Program-made: the position numbers and the translations under genes
Source: Nymphaea colorata
Lineage: Eukaryota; Streptophyta; Magnoliopsida; Nymphaeales; Nymphaeaceae
Reading direction: 5' to 3'
Length of the DNA stretch: 64,000 nucleotides
NCBI RefSeq assembly: GCF_008831285.2
Contig: NC_045139.1
Location: 31,717,706 to 31,781,705, forward strand
The notes under the pieces: model-generated
The model's database searches: none
Told to the model about the DNA's origin: nothing
What the model saw: the letters and a program-made list of their open reading frames with translations, nothing else
Shown: one piece after another, positions 12,507 to 35,489 of the stretch
How the letters are laid out: each line of letters begins with the position of its first letter
Numbering within the stretch: position 1 is the stretch's first letter

Positions 12507-12560
12507 TAATTTGGTCAAGGTAAAATTTAAAAAATGAAACAAATTTTTGATAAGATCGGA
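12369..12560 (+). mobile_element. hAT-like MITE remnant interrupted by an AT array
   Basis: Starts CAGGGGCAGAGCC like family A, then a GGCCCGGGCCC block, a T/A run, the AT microsatellite (12442-12501) and an AT-rich tail. The right terminus is not identifiable. Confidence 0.5.
12442..12501. repeat. (AT)n microsatellite, 60 bp
   Basis: Pure AT dinucleotides inside the MITE remnant. Confidence 0.95.
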
Positions 12561-13145
12561 GAATGGCAGTTTGTACGACCATTTCCTGCCTCTGGGGTTT
12601 ATGGCTGCTTCGAGACCTAGGTGGTTTGTGGTACACCATTTAACACAAATGTCACACAGTTTGTGGTCAAGAGGAACTGATGACGCGTTTATGAATATGA
12701 AATGTTCATATATGAACAAAATTAGTAAGACGAGACTTGTTTAAACTTTTAAAGTTCATGGAATCAAAATAAGTAGAGATTCATAATGTTCATGTTCAGT
12801 CAAGTAAAAGCAGGACAATTGTTTAACTATTGAAATAACAGCAGAAACATTGTCGATTAGATTAAAACAATTAATAAAAAATGGTGCTTGGATAAAAGAA
12901 ATGCATTCTTTGCATCTTCTTTTAATTGGTTCGATTCAGTTGACCATGAATTGATTTCAATAAAAGCAGTTTTAAATAATCAAAGTAGTAAGATTCATTA
13001 AATAGCATGATCCATGGGAATGTGTACACGAAATCAAAATTTATTGCTTGCATATCAGACGTAATGTATTATTTTATAAGAAAAATCAATGTCATCTCAT
13101 GATTCGAGTAATTTTTTAATCATGTTTAATCTTTATGTTAAAAGA
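12561..13145. other. AT-rich intergenic DNA, no gene seen
   Basis: No supported coding or RNA feature. Confidence 0.4.
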
Positions 13146-13171
13146 TATATATATATATATATATATATAAT

Positions 13172-13470
<299 letters not shown>

Positions 13471-14340
13471 TTGGATCCAAATATACCCGAAAACAGACCG
13501 AAGTTCAACCTAGGTGGGTTTGAATTGTAAAAAAGAATTGTCTACTGAAAATTAAACTGTTTTCACAAGATCCAATTATCTTAAGCTAACTAATATTTAT
13601 GTTTGATTGACAACCCATTTTATATGCAAAGACAAGGCACATTTAATTATGAGTTGCTCAATTAACTTGTTTGATAATTTACAATGACTTTCAATAATCA
13701 AAATGCTAATTTTTCTTTAAATTTACACAGTATCTATTTTTAGTTAACATGCATATTATATACCTTTAATACATCATTACATTATATAAAGCAAAATTAT
13801 TATATAAGATTTTAAATAGTAAGAAGAATATATTATATTCTACATTTACGTTACGAGACTTGCAACGCTTCGGAAATCGGATTTGCCGAATCGTGACCGA
13901 GCTCGGCATGTGACGGTTCGCCGTAAACGAGGAGATGCCGAAGGAGACAAGCGGGCTCACAAGCCGTGCTTTCCACGTGGCAGCAGAATTATCGTTGGCT
14001 TGTTTTCTCCGTCCAAAATTTAATTTTTTGCTTCACGACTTGAGCAACAATAGAGACTCTGGGGGGAATACAAGCAAAAGGTGCGAGGTTTGATGGGACA
14101 GAATCTCAATCTCTTTAAGCTTGGCAGGCAGAGAATGGCGGTGCTTAATCTTCAACCTCACTATCTGGTCACGTTGGAGGAAACAAATGACGTGGCTTCC
14201 AAGAAAGTCCGATGCAGGTAATACTGCCCCAAGATATGGGCATTATCGTCATTAAACGGGGAGTTGCCCCCTGACCCTCGGGCCGTAGATGCGAGGACGT
14301 CTGCATTTTTTTTTCTTAAATTTTGGATTTCTTATTTTCC
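13471..14340. promoter_or_regulatory. Upstream region of the MOS1 homologue
   Basis: Intergenic and increasingly mixed in composition toward the gene. No clear TATA box. Probably includes the promoter, but no element can be assigned with confidence. Confidence 0.3.
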
Positions 14341-14913
14341 TGCAAAAAGAGGGAGAGGGAGACCCTAAATCGTGCGAGTCCTCGATTGGGGCTTTTTCAT
14401 CTTGTTGGCTTCTCGCTTCTCTGAGACATTGAATCATCCTGAGAAGGGGAAAACCCTTCCCCTTAATCTGATACCCTCCGGCACCTTCTCCGTCGATCGC
14501 TCAGAGATTGCGATCTCTACTGTTGTTGATTCGATTCATCAGAAGGGGGGAGAGAGAGAGTCTTCTTCTTCTTATTGTTATTCGTTTTTTCTGGGATCAG
14601 GGCCTCGTAGGAGTTTCTTTGAACGTAGGACTTGGAAGGCAATCCAGGCGAGTGGTTCTTCTCCCCTTCGTTGCTATTTCTGAAGTTTATTCTGGTTTCT
14701 TCTTTTGTTTGATGTGTCTGTGTCTCCTTGCTTTTGGATGCGATTTTTAGGCTATTTTCACATTCTGGGAGGGAGGGAAGGGCGATTGTTTTCGTTTCGT
14801 ACTTTCGGTTCTTCTATAGGAGCTATTAGGGTCGCGAAGAACGTGCGAATTAACAAAGGTTGTTTTTTTGCGTAATGGGATGCGTTTGCGGAATCTGGTG
14901 GATGAAAGTGTTG

Positions 14914-14963
<50 letters not shown>

Positions 14964-16570
14964 GGAGTTTTCTCTTTCCCCCCCTTCGATGGTTAGAAAT
15001 TGGTCTAACCGAGCAATGGTAGACATGACAAATTCGTTGACGGACATTTTGTTTCTCCATAGGTTTTTATAGTTTGAAGGTTGTTTCTTTCTGATTAAAT
15101 AGTTTGAACTTTTTGGCGATTGATGAAACTTGAGTTTGGCTACTATCGTTCTTTTGATCTGGCCACTACTGTTTGTCAAGAGATTCGTGCAGAAACTTCA
15201 TTACAGTTTATGTACGTAACAAACACGCTAGCCTGTTGCATGCTTATGGTCTGGCCGTCTGTTTAATTAACTCTCTCTCTCTCTCCCCTCCCACCCCCCA
15301 CCCTTCCGGACTCTCTGACCTCCTGGATCGTTCGTACAGATCATATTATTATAAGTTCTAACTGGCGTCTCAATCAGCTTCATCTCATGAAATCCAACAT
15401 TGTTATCTTTTCCTTTCTTTTTGTATTTCCATATGAATTGATTCTTAATTGTGTTAGAGAAAGTGTTTACGCTGTCCTCATATGATGACTTAGAGAATGT
15501 ATTAACGTTCATGCTGTTCGTAAAGACAAAATTACACCTGAGAGTGCCTGTGTACTGGAGGTTTCAAATCCCATTTCTTGATGGCTGCGCTGTAAACGAG
15601 CATGGTTGTTATTGTGTCACCAATCTGACCAATTTCTGCCATGGAAACCCTTGAATCTACCTGAATGTACGGCAGATTGGATACCTCCCGGAATCTCAAC
15701 CGTGCAGCTGGCTCATTGCTTTTGCGGTATATGTTGATTCCAGACTTTTGAAGGTCGAACACTGTTTAGAGTTGTGGGGGGATAGTACACATGTGAATAT
15801 TTCTGTAGAACAGATTTAAATGCATTATATATTTTTCATGATGTTGAAGCTTGAAAGGTTTCAGCAGCGATCAAGCGGCATCATTATCTATCTGTTGACT
15901 TTGTGAATGTCTGTGTATGTCGTCGTAAATAAATATTAGAGAACTCATAATCTTGTGATCTGTACAGTGTACATTTTGTTTTTTTTGATTTTCACAAAAA
16001 ATCACATTTTAAACCGGACTCTGTGGAATACCTTCTTGTTGAGCTGCGAAAAGGATGTTGGTGACTGTGGCTCTTAATGTAGCGTTTTCTTTTGATTTTT
16101 TATCTTTTAGCAAGCTCAATTCTATTAACTTTGATCTTGTTAACTGATGCAAGGTTGTTGTGTTGGAAAATCATTACTAATTGATAAGATTCTGATGGCT
16201 CATGTGCTGCACTATTTTAGATTAACAATTTTGGTAACATTTTCTAGAATTGGAAAATTTTCTTACTGAAGTTGGTGTGAAAGGTATCTATTTTATTTCT
16301 TATTGGTTCATTGAATTGCCCTTTATCTTTCTAGAAACTGACTCACATGGTTCTTGTTTTTCAAAATGTTGGTTCGTTTCTGTTCGGCCTGTAACTTGGA
16401 ACAGGTTTTATTTTTGTTCGTACTCCACATGGAATTCAATAATTTTCGCTTGGTGCCATTACCAGTATTGTCTAACAACTAATTATAAACGGTGCAGTTC
16501 CTTTTCCAGCCTTAGGTATTCATGCTAGACTAAAAAGGTTGAATGATCTTGCAACTTTTGCCAAAGGAAG
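14341..16570 (+). other. Probable 5' leader and leader intron(s) of the MOS1 homologue
   Basis: Purine- and CT-rich sequence characteristic of a plant 5' UTR begins near 14345, with a CT microsatellite at 14915-14959. T-rich intron-like DNA follows to a likely acceptor near 16499-16510, shortly before the ATG at 16571. Start and splice sites of this non-coding part are not fixed. Several upstream ATGs occur. Confidence 0.5.
14915..14959 (+). repeat. (CT)n microsatellite in the MOS1 leader
   Basis: About 22 CT units. Confidence 0.9.
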
Positions 16571-25354
<8,784 letters not shown>

Positions 25355-26713
25355 TAATCTGACCGCTGGTTTTCTTCAGTTAAAGCTGTCAGTTGTGGAA
25401 GTCTCGATCCCTCTAGTTGTCATTGTTCTGCTAATTCTACTTCTCACAGGTAAACCAGCTTAACTTTATCATGTTGGATCAAACAAAAAATGCATGGATT
25501 TGTTTCTGAGCTTTGTAGATGAACCAGAAAATAAGTGGGATCAAGCTATTCAACTCTCTCTCTCTCCCTCTCTCTCTCTCTCTCTTTCTTCCCCATTCCA
25601 CTGCTTTTGCTGGGTTTTTCTGGTGTGTGTGTTATATGTTTTGTGCGTCTGAAATCATACTTTGGTTCTTATGTATTTCACATTTCTACAGGGAGCTGAT
25701 ACGTGTTCGATGTTTGGATACAGGGAAATGGACTGTTAGGATGTGAGGTATCTATAGTGCTTGATTTGCAGTCGGAATTATTAGACTCTGTTTTTCCAGT
25801 GACTAACTTTTCCATGAAACTTCATGTTCTTGTGGGGAAGCAAATATGTAGTTAGTGCTCGATTGTCCTTGGGCACTGACAAGGGATCCATATGTGAAAT
25901 ACACACATGATCCCTGCTTTAACTGTTGCCTGACAGCTTGTTTGATCCTAATTGAAAGGTATAAATCTGTTAATGCATTGCCCGTTGTATATTCCTTAGC
26001 TGTAAGTAAATCCACATTGAGAATTTCAGATTTATTTCTTCCCTTGCAATGGTTTTCAGCTCATTTGGGTGCTTCTTGAGGTACTGCTTCTGAGTCTGGT
26101 CCATGTCAAGGTTTGCAGGAGAACTTGTAAGGGGAATCTTTTGTTGTTGCTGACTGGAATTCTGCACTTCATGGCCTTGGTTTGTCACATGTCGGATATT
26201 AGTGCCTACACCATATTAACCCTTAGGACTTTCTGGTGGTCTTTACCTACTTGTAGATGGAATTGCTTGCATCACCACACATAAATGATAACCTCCATGA
26301 AGCAGATTGCCGGTATGGTCGACACAACGAAGAACAGCCTCATTTAAGGGCACTACACTTCCCTTCATCTCATGGGTTGCAAGACTGGAGATGGAATATT
26401 CGTTAGTTTGATTAAAGTGGATTAGGACGCTCCCTGGTGTGGTGAAACTTTATTTGGAATTTCCACGCCCTTCCATTCTAAATTTACATGTTTCACTTTC
26501 GTGGTCAGGTCTCACAAAGTCAACCCCAGCATTGTGGACCGACGACAGCCTGGTTCATGTACTGTTGGTAAGTGAACCGCAGGCTTTTATGTCACATTGA
26601 AAAGTACAATGGTTGGACAAGGCCTACTTAATGCTTGTGGTCTTGTTCCTAATGTTGGGAGGAACTAATGATTATATACTATACTGATACGCGAATGAAT
26701 GTGGTGTTTTGTT
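25355..26713 (+). other. 3' UTR and downstream flank of the MOS1 homologue
   Basis: Follows the TAA stop at 25352-25354. T/G-rich, with a CT microsatellite at 25553-25586 and many candidate splice sites, so the 3' UTR may be spliced. No polyadenylation site can be chosen with confidence. Short open frames here show no homology. Confidence 0.4.
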
Positions 26714-27125
26714 ACATTTTAAGTAGAAGTAAAGCCAACCAGCCTGTGATCCTAATCCTGCTAGCTTTGATGCGTGTGATTTTTCCTTGAATTTAGCTTG
26801 TTGCTCCTCTGTTTACGTTTCTATTCCAACTGTTTGGTAGCTGAAAGAGCGTGCGGGAATCGATTTCTTGCCTGCATCCAGGTCTAACGAATAAGTGAAC
26901 GACTGGTGCTTTCTCACGTTTTAAGTAGAACATCCGCGTGGGTCATGTCCTGTGGTGCCAACAACCGCTCGTCTTAATCCTGACTCAGAGGACGTGTGCC
27001 TGCTAGGTCATCTGCATGTGGGTTTTCTTTGAATCTAGCCGTTCGCGCCTGCGTTTTGCGATTCCAACCGTTCGGTTGGTGAAAAAGGTAAAAAGTCGAT
27101 TGCTTGCCCGTGTCTAAGATCGGGA
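26714..27125. repeat. Diverged tandem duplication, ~202-bp period
   Basis: Blocks from 26714 (ACATTTTAAGTAGAA) and 26916 (ACGTTTTAAGTAGAA) align along their length: CCTAATCCTG/CTTAATCCTG, TTGAATTTAGC/TTGAATCTAGC, ATTCCAACTGTTTGG/ATTCCAACCGTTCGG and TCGATTTCTTGCC/TCGATTGCTTGCC. Copy 2 is richer in CpG. Confidence 0.7.
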
Positions 27126-27424
27126 TCTCGCCGGTGATTATTCTGTTGGCTTTTCTATTATTTTGGTCTTCTTGGGCCCTGTGAGCAAATAATGACGTGC
27201 AATATTAGACTATGGTCATTGTATTCTCGATGACGAGACGAAGTGGCGATTAATTGTTTAATTGTTGTTGCTGCCAGTTGTCGAAGCGTTTGTTGATTGT
27301 TTTCTGGTTCGTCTGTGGTTCTTGCAATAAGCTGGCAAGTGGTCGGGTTTTTTCTTGCAGTTAGGTGCTTACGTGAATTCGTAGAAGGGGACATGTTCTC
27401 CTATGAGGATCTTGAAGAAGTTTC

Positions 27425-27428
<4 letters not shown>

Positions 27429-27471
<43 letters not shown>
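27429..27471. repeat. (GA)n microsatellite
   Basis: About 20 GA units. It lies in no supported gene. Confidence 0.9.
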
Positions 27472-27473
<2 letters not shown>

Positions 27474-27682
27474 TGGATGAGGGAGAGGTGTGGGGGTGGT
27501 TTTAGTATCATTTTCTGTAGGGAAAGAAAACTAGAAAATTTGTCTTCGCCATTCTATCTGCTGTGACTAGTTGTCTGATATGGTTGTAGATGGCGAACAT
27601 CATATTCATAAATTGGGAAAGAGGTCAAGTCTCAATGACTCTCTTAGTTTGGTGAGAATCCATCATTTGATTCTTTTGGGTA

Positions 27683-27770
27683 CTATTTATTTGGATTGTA
27701 AATGGTGCTGATACTTTAATTGACAACTATTTATTTGGATTGTAAATGGTGCTGATACTTTAATTGACAG
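27683..27770. repeat. Tandem duplication, 44-bp unit
   Basis: Two near-identical copies starting CTATTTATTTGGATTG at 27683 and 27727. Confidence 0.85.
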
Positions 27771-27795
27771 GTGTTTATCATGAGTCTATTTAAGT

Positions 27796-27845
27796 TTCAA
27801 AGTGGTATTGAACCCTAGGAATCAAAGTGGTATTGAACCCTAGGA
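27796..27845. repeat. Tandem duplication, 25-bp unit
   Basis: AAAGTGGTATTGAACCCTAG occurs twice, 25 bp apart. Confidence 0.8.
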
Positions 27846-28128
27846 AAGGGTGGAGGGCTTTGACCTTTTTTTTTTTGAGGCAGCTAGCTTCTGCTCATTC
27901 GAAGTTAGTGTGTCCTTAAAAATAATTTATTCTACAGAGAATATATATTATTGACTATGTCAGATGTTATAAGTGTGTGTCTCTTAATTCATGCCTAATT
28001 TAATGCAAAGAAGAAAAAACTTATTATTGAGCTTAATAGACCTTAGGCAAAGCACCTCCTCTTCCTATGTCTACCTTGTTCCTTACTAGCAGGTCATCAT
28101 TTGGTTCCTTAAGGCTTATTTTTGCATT

Positions 28129-28215
28129 CATATGTGGTCTTGGACAAGATGAATGAACCATATGCATATGTGGTCTTAGACAAGATGAATGAACCATATG
28201 CATATGTGGTCTTGT
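28129..28215. repeat. Tandem repeat, 36-bp unit, 2.4 copies
   Basis: CATATGTGGTCTT starts at 28129, 28165 and 28201. The period is a multiple of three, so both strands stay open, but nothing suggests a real protein. Confidence 0.85.
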
Positions 28216-28466
28216 CAATCTCACTTCTAGACTGTAGTCCGAACCTCATCCTTTATGTCCACGTCTTACAATTTAGTTTAGATGATTCAAGTCTAGACTC
28301 TGGAGACACAAGTGGTTATGAAACTAAGGACAACTGTGCAGAAAGCGGATCCATTTTATCGATCCAGATGGTTCAGTTTGGATGAGAATCTAATCACTTT
28401 AGGAAGGTTTAGATCCAGTTTTGTGTGACGCCCCATCAGCCCTTTATTTGGCTTCATTTCGTTCAC

Positions 28467-28661
28467 AAGAGGTGGAGCCAAGGAGGGGCTTGCATGAGCC
28501 TTGACCCCACTTCAATTTTTTTAAAGAAAATTTACATATAAATTTTAGAAAATTTTACTTGTTTTTGTATAAAACTTAAAAAAAAAAATATTTCGATTCT
28601 TATCAAAATTGAAAAACTTTAATTCAGCTCCTCTTATAAAAAAATTCTAGCTTTGATCCTG
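28467..28661 (-). mobile_element. hAT-like MITE, family A, inverted, 195 bp
   Basis: Reverse orientation of the family A consensus: the left end on the plus strand is AAGAGGTGGAGCC, the right end is CTAGCTTTGATCCTG. Flanks TCGTTCAC (28459-28466) and TCGTTTAT (28662-28669) match at 6 of 8, a decayed target duplication. Confidence 0.7.
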
Positions 28662-29049
28662 TCGTTTATAGATTACATTTGAACGTTTCGGTAACTGTTG
28701 TTTAAATGGGGATCGCAAACTGGACTCAAGTCAGATCTAGCATTACCAGGTTTTGAGCTTGAATTTTATATCATTGGGTTTGTGCTTTGGATTACGAGAT
28801 GGATAAAATGTTCACAAACCAAACCCAACCCAACTCAACAATCATCAATCAGAGTTCTAGATGTGGACCTGCTAAGGTTTCAGTTGGTTTCAAATTTAGT
28901 TAATTGAGACTCAAACTCAACTTCAGTTGCAGAATTGCATGCGGAACACAGGTCGCTACTGCAGATCAGACTGCGTTTTAATCGCAATACTATCAACTTT
29001 TTGTGTTCAAATAATCTGGATACACAATCTGAATCCCACCTTAACCAAT
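28662..29049. other. Intergenic, no gene seen
   Basis: Nothing supported between two transposon remnants. Confidence 0.35.
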
Positions 29050-29190
29050 CAATTTTTTTGTATTGAAAAAAATAATATTTTTTAATTACATAATACATTT
29101 TTTGTATTGGAATTCAGTTTGGCCCCACCTAGATCCAGAGGTCAGACTGCCGGCCCGCCCTTGAAAAAAATCCTGCCTCCGCCGCCGGGC
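29050..29190 (+). mobile_element. Family B MITE remnant (right part only)
   Basis: Shares with the 8538 element the TTACATAATACATTTTTTG and GGAATTCAGTTTGG words and the end CCCGCCCTTGAAAAAAATCC. The left end is missing. Confidence 0.55.
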
Positions 29191-29539
29191 ACCTCAACTT
29201 TTTTTTAGGTCATCATAATGCCATTTTTCATTTCATAATGAAACTTTTGATGGATTGGTGGGGGCAGTGGCCCACCAGCGCCCATGTATCTCCGCCATTG
29301 ACTACATGTAATTCTGCAATTCTGCCAGTCTGGTATGTAACCTTCCATACAAAAGTAAGCAGCGATGATCAGGTAAATTCAATTTGTAAACGACTAATCT
29401 AAACGACTAATCAGAACTACAAGGTTTTATTATAGCACACGGAAAGTTCGATAATGACGATGACACCTCAACCTGCATGTATATATATATATATATAGTA
29501 GGCGGCTGCCAACCAAGCACATACCAGTCAGTTTCCAGG

Positions 29540-29700
29540 AAGATAAGCAAGGCCTTCTAATCATTCTCCTACTGAATGTCCTTTTGGGCGAATGAATCCC
29601 AACTTGACTCGGTCTCCAAGATGATAAAGCGAAGCCTTATAATGTTATCCTGCTGTCATTTTTGGTGAATGAATCCTAACTTGACTCGGTCTCCAAAATT
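29540..29700. repeat. Imperfect tandem duplication, ~77-81-bp period, in the peroxidase upstream region
   Basis: GAATGAATCCCAACTTGACT at 29590 recurs as GAATGAATCCTAACTTGACT at 29667, with similar flanking words (AAGGCCTTCTAAT / AAGCCTTATAAT). Confidence 0.75.
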
Positions 29701-29809
29701 ATACACGCATATTTTTCTACTTCTTAAGAGATCTAAGAAATAATTTTATTGCCCTGTGAAGGTTACCCATCCCTTCACTCTTCAATAATTATGGTGTCAC
29801 TTGCTTGTG

Positions 29810-29816
29810 TATAAAT
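29810..29816 (+). promoter_or_regulatory. TATA box of the peroxidase gene
   Basis: TATAAAT 74 bp upstream of the peroxidase ATG. This would give a leader of about 40 bp, usual for plant peroxidase genes. Confidence 0.6.
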
Positions 29817-29883
29817 GCTTCTTACACGGAGCTGCAGATCACCATACGAGCCAGTTTAGCAGTGTCCTTTACCTTCACTGAAG

Positions 29884-31603
<1,720 letters not shown>

Positions 31604-32939
31604 TAGAGGGCGGCGCTCATTTAGACACATATATTACAGTTTCTGCTTGGACTTTGCTTTTATATGTGTCCATGTATATGTACGAGTAAGCATGTAAGCA
31701 TAATCAAGCCACCCTGAAGCCCTAGTTTGTCTTGTATGGCACTAGAGATGATCATGAGGAAATGCTCATGACGAGTGAATGTATATGCATATGTGTGTAT
31801 GTTAGATGGATTAAGTATGTACTTGTATTAGAAAAAAATATAAAGTTTAATCTTATATTGAATATTGTGAGAAATTTTCAATGCTCATAAAAGAAGTTGA
31901 TTAATCGGTTGATTATCTTGCTCCTTAGCATTTTTAAAGCTGAAAATGAAGCTGGCAAAAGACGAGATGGGATCCGCTAGGCCAAGAGCCCGAGCTTGGA
32001 GTAAGTGTAGGCTGAATTGTTACAATGACATTAGAGCTGGTTTTATATTCAAACATGGAGTTTTTTATACATGGATATGTGCACTTTAAAGGGGTGAATT
32101 GTAACACAAGCTTTGAAAAGTTTAGTTTCATATTTAACATTGTGAAAAAATCTCAAACGATTATTAAGAAGATTAGATAAGTGATTGTTTCTAGCATTTT
32201 TTAGAGCTGAAACTGAAACTACTATGGAGCAAATTGAAATCTGGCCAGAGATCTATATAAAAATGAGCTGAATAGTTATAAAACTACCTGATGAGACCAA
32301 CTTGTGTAGATCACTATAATTGTAAATGGAAGACAAGATACTGATTCTACTTTGCTCGTATCTTCACTAACGCGTCGATTCCCATGCCACTTAAGTTCCA
32401 AAAGCTTCATATATATAATTAGTGTGACGTAATGCCATAAGTTTTAGCGGCGCCAATATTTAGCGCTAGTGGCTGGTGCATGTCTTGTAGTGTCTCACGT
32501 ATGGTGCTCTATTTTGTATGTTAGAGTGACGGTGATGGAGCACTGTCGACATATATAGACTTGTTTGAATAAGTCTACCTTCAGAACGGATACTTTTTAA
32601 ATACGTGATGAACTGGAACTGTGCATGGACGTAGTGTAGTCGATGATGTCACAGAAAATGGACCTATTTATTATTTTGTCTTCCATTGATTAGGAGGTTA
32701 AATAATGTCGCCGTGGATTTCGTAAATAAATATATAAAAATCGTATCCGTAATAGAGCTTAGCACGCGTTTAGACATTTTCCAGGTCAGTTTTGAATCCT
32801 GTCGAGAGAGATCTTGAGATGATCTGGGGAAGGCGAGGACAGTGATCAAGCTGACGTTTTCTACTCCAATATATTAGATGAGAGGGTTTGACTTAACATG
32901 CGGCGCACATTGATTTCATCGATCTAGCAAAGCTGTGGA

Positions 32940-32988
<49 letters not shown>

Positions 32989-33703
32989 GTTTGCATTATG
33001 TATTAAATTTATAGAATTTTAGTAGAAGAGAGAAATGAAATACAAATTAGGTAAGATTCAGGTGAGCAAAATGAGTATTTCATGTACGTAAAAAGAGTAG
33101 AACCTCCCACCTTCCCTCATTCTTCCAAGGTGCTGTGTTTGCTTTTGATGAATTAGGTAGGATCATCGTTAATTTAATAGATCTCAAGATGCATGCTTTG
33201 TTTGTAAATCCATGATATAATCTTGCATCTTTCAAACAAAGGAACTTCTTCTTTTTGTTAGAAATAAAAAATCAATTAAATATGTGGATCTAAGATCCTT
33301 ATAAAACCTTATAATGTCATTATAGAGGTAAAATGTTAGCTATTCAAAGCCGCTTAAACAATTTAAATATGCAAGTCTTTGCATAATAATAATAATAATA
33401 ATAATAATAATTAGTATTACAGTTGTTAATTTACAACCCATGAGTCGCTCAATTTACTGCCACCGAGATTAATCTACCGGCTTGTTAAGCCATGAAACCA
33501 GGTTAGGCTTTTCCTAAATATTCTTGGGCACATTTTTTTATTGCCGAATGATGTGATTAATAGTTTGTCTTATGTGAAAGGAACCGTGTAGACCACTTAA
33601 AGTAAGATTACTATGACCGACCTCATGGAATTCAGAGTGCGACTCAACCTACTATCAGGTCCAATCTGGCAACCACGATTTACTTAAGAAATTCTGCTGT
33701 CGC
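31604..33703. other. Peroxidase 3' flank and intergenic DNA
   Basis: The first 200-250 bp are the likely peroxidase 3' UTR. Beyond are an AT microsatellite (32944-32985) and an (ATA)n run (33383-33410). A few codons near 32360-32400 faintly resemble the C-terminus of a Copia polyprotein, but this is too short to call. Confidence 0.4.
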
Positions 33704-33910
33704 TATATATATATATATTGTTGAATGACTAAAATTTAAAATTCTTATATATAAAATCCTTCACCTCTCACACATGCATGCTGATTGTAAGTGAAGCTAG
33801 AGCATCTAGACGGCTGGAGATTTTATATATAAGAATTTTAAATTTTAGTCATTCAACAATATATATATATATATATATATTGTTGGATGACTAAAATTTA
33901 GAAATTCTTC
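33704..33910. repeat. Large perfect inverted repeat with a third partial arm
   Basis: Left arm 33704-33758 and right arm 33819-33880 are exact reverse complements over 42 bp of complex sequence, plus the flanking AT run; the loop is 60 nt. After the right-hand AT run a third copy of the arm start (TGTTGGATGACTAAAATTTA) begins at 33881 in the left-arm direction. No coding capacity. Confidence 0.85.
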
Positions 33911-35250
33911 GTTAAAAGGATTATAGATTGTCATTAAAACTAACCCCATCCATCTTGGTACTAAAAATTATTGCAAACCCGTGTGCACACAAAAGTATGC
34001 ACCAAAGGTAAAAAGAACGGGGCTGAAAATATTGGGCAGAACTCTACTTGACAGTTTGGGCTCATGCTTGAAGTGTTTGGGATGAACCCGGGATCAGTAC
34101 TGAGTGTAGCTGCGTATCCTGAAAAATTTGCAACTTAATTTTTTAAAAATAAGGAAAGAATTAATGATCATTTTCTTATTTTAATCCAAGAAACCAACAT
34201 GGGGAATATTTCTACCTTGGTAATTAACTCTATGACATTTTCTATATTATCTATAGCAAAAGAAGCAAAAGCAATCTAAAAACATAAAAAAGCGAATTGC
34301 TTTGTTCTTTTCTGCCTTTTAATTGTTTAGCAATTAAGTTATCACATGCTTATGTCAAATTATTGTTAATTAAATATAAGAACAACAAAGACATAAATTA
34401 TTGCAATATATTATTATGTTAGTTAATTATATATAGTGGCTTGCAACAACAGTTTAGCAATTTTACTTACTAAATTGCGATCAATGCAAAAAGTCCGGTT
34501 AATTCATTCGAATATATATAAAAACAGTGCCACTGTTTCTTCATTTCCTTTTGAAATGATTAATCGTCTGCCGTTGGTTCTTTTTGTTCTTCAGCAACTC
34601 AAAAATGACATTATTTTGAATTTTTTTCTTTTTCACATTTTTATTTTACTATGTTGAATATGTGTACTAAATTCATAATATTAAATTTTGCTGCTCCACA
34701 ATTCATTCAACTGAACCGCTAAATGGGAAGCCTGGCAGATCTGTTGCAACTTTTATCTTAATATTCCGGGCTTTTAGAGTGTCATTGTGAACTAAACTCT
34801 GCCTTTATTTGTTTTAAATTTTTAATATTGATTTTTTTTTATTGACCTTCTGCATTATTTTTTCTCCTTCTCCCGGAAAACATGGAAGAATAGACTGGAA
34901 GCTACTTTGTCGGTTCCCCAACATTTTGCTTAAAATATTTGAAAGAGTTGAGACTTGAAATCTTAGAGATGCAGTCTATTAAATATTCAAGAGGCCATAA
35001 ATTAGGAGAAAAAAGATAACTTAAAAATGGCACATCTAACAATGACAGCCTTAAGTCCAAAAGTGCCGGCCAAGGGCCTTGGTGAGGAAGCCATAGATGT
35101 GGTTTATATGGCTTATTTGGGAAGTATCAACCTCTGAATTGCCACAATAATGAACATATTATATGCAGGATTTGGTAATATTTCAATCTTAGGCTTTGAT
35201 AATTTTTTTTTTCTTGATTAATGTTTACATAAATCAAACAATACTCTACA
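33911..35250. other. AT-rich intergenic DNA, no gene seen
   Basis: No supported open frame or repeat boundary. Confidence 0.4.
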
Positions 35251-35472
35251 AGAGAACATTTGATAAGAACATTGTTATTCTGGGAAGTACTTTTTGAGAC
35301 TACATAAAATCACGAAATTTTTATTCAAGAAAGCACGATGTGACTATAAATAGTATTTCTAAATCGAAACGATCAAACACTGGACTGTTTCTTAGAATAA
35401 GAACGTAGTGCTCTGGAAACATGTGTTACAGATCATGTGTTCTCAATAATGTTCTTCTTACCAAACACCCTT
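35251..35472. mobile_element. Possible MITE with AACATTTGATAAGAACATT ends
   Basis: The left end AGAGAACATTTGATAAG pairs with the right end, reverse-complemented AAGGGTGTTTGGTAAG; a further AACATT block matches inside. The wording resembles the Harbinger-like elements at 39670 and 43282, but no clear target duplication is visible. Confidence 0.4.
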
Positions 35473-35489
35473 CAAAGGTATGACTCAGC

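Noticed and set aside
14758-15179. Ser-Leu or Arg-Glu repeat open frames
   Set aside because: Translation of the CT/GA microsatellite in the MOS1 leader.
32340-32410. Faint Copia polyprotein C-terminus similarity
   Set aside because: Only about 20 codons after a stop, with no LTR, primer-binding site or other domain nearby.
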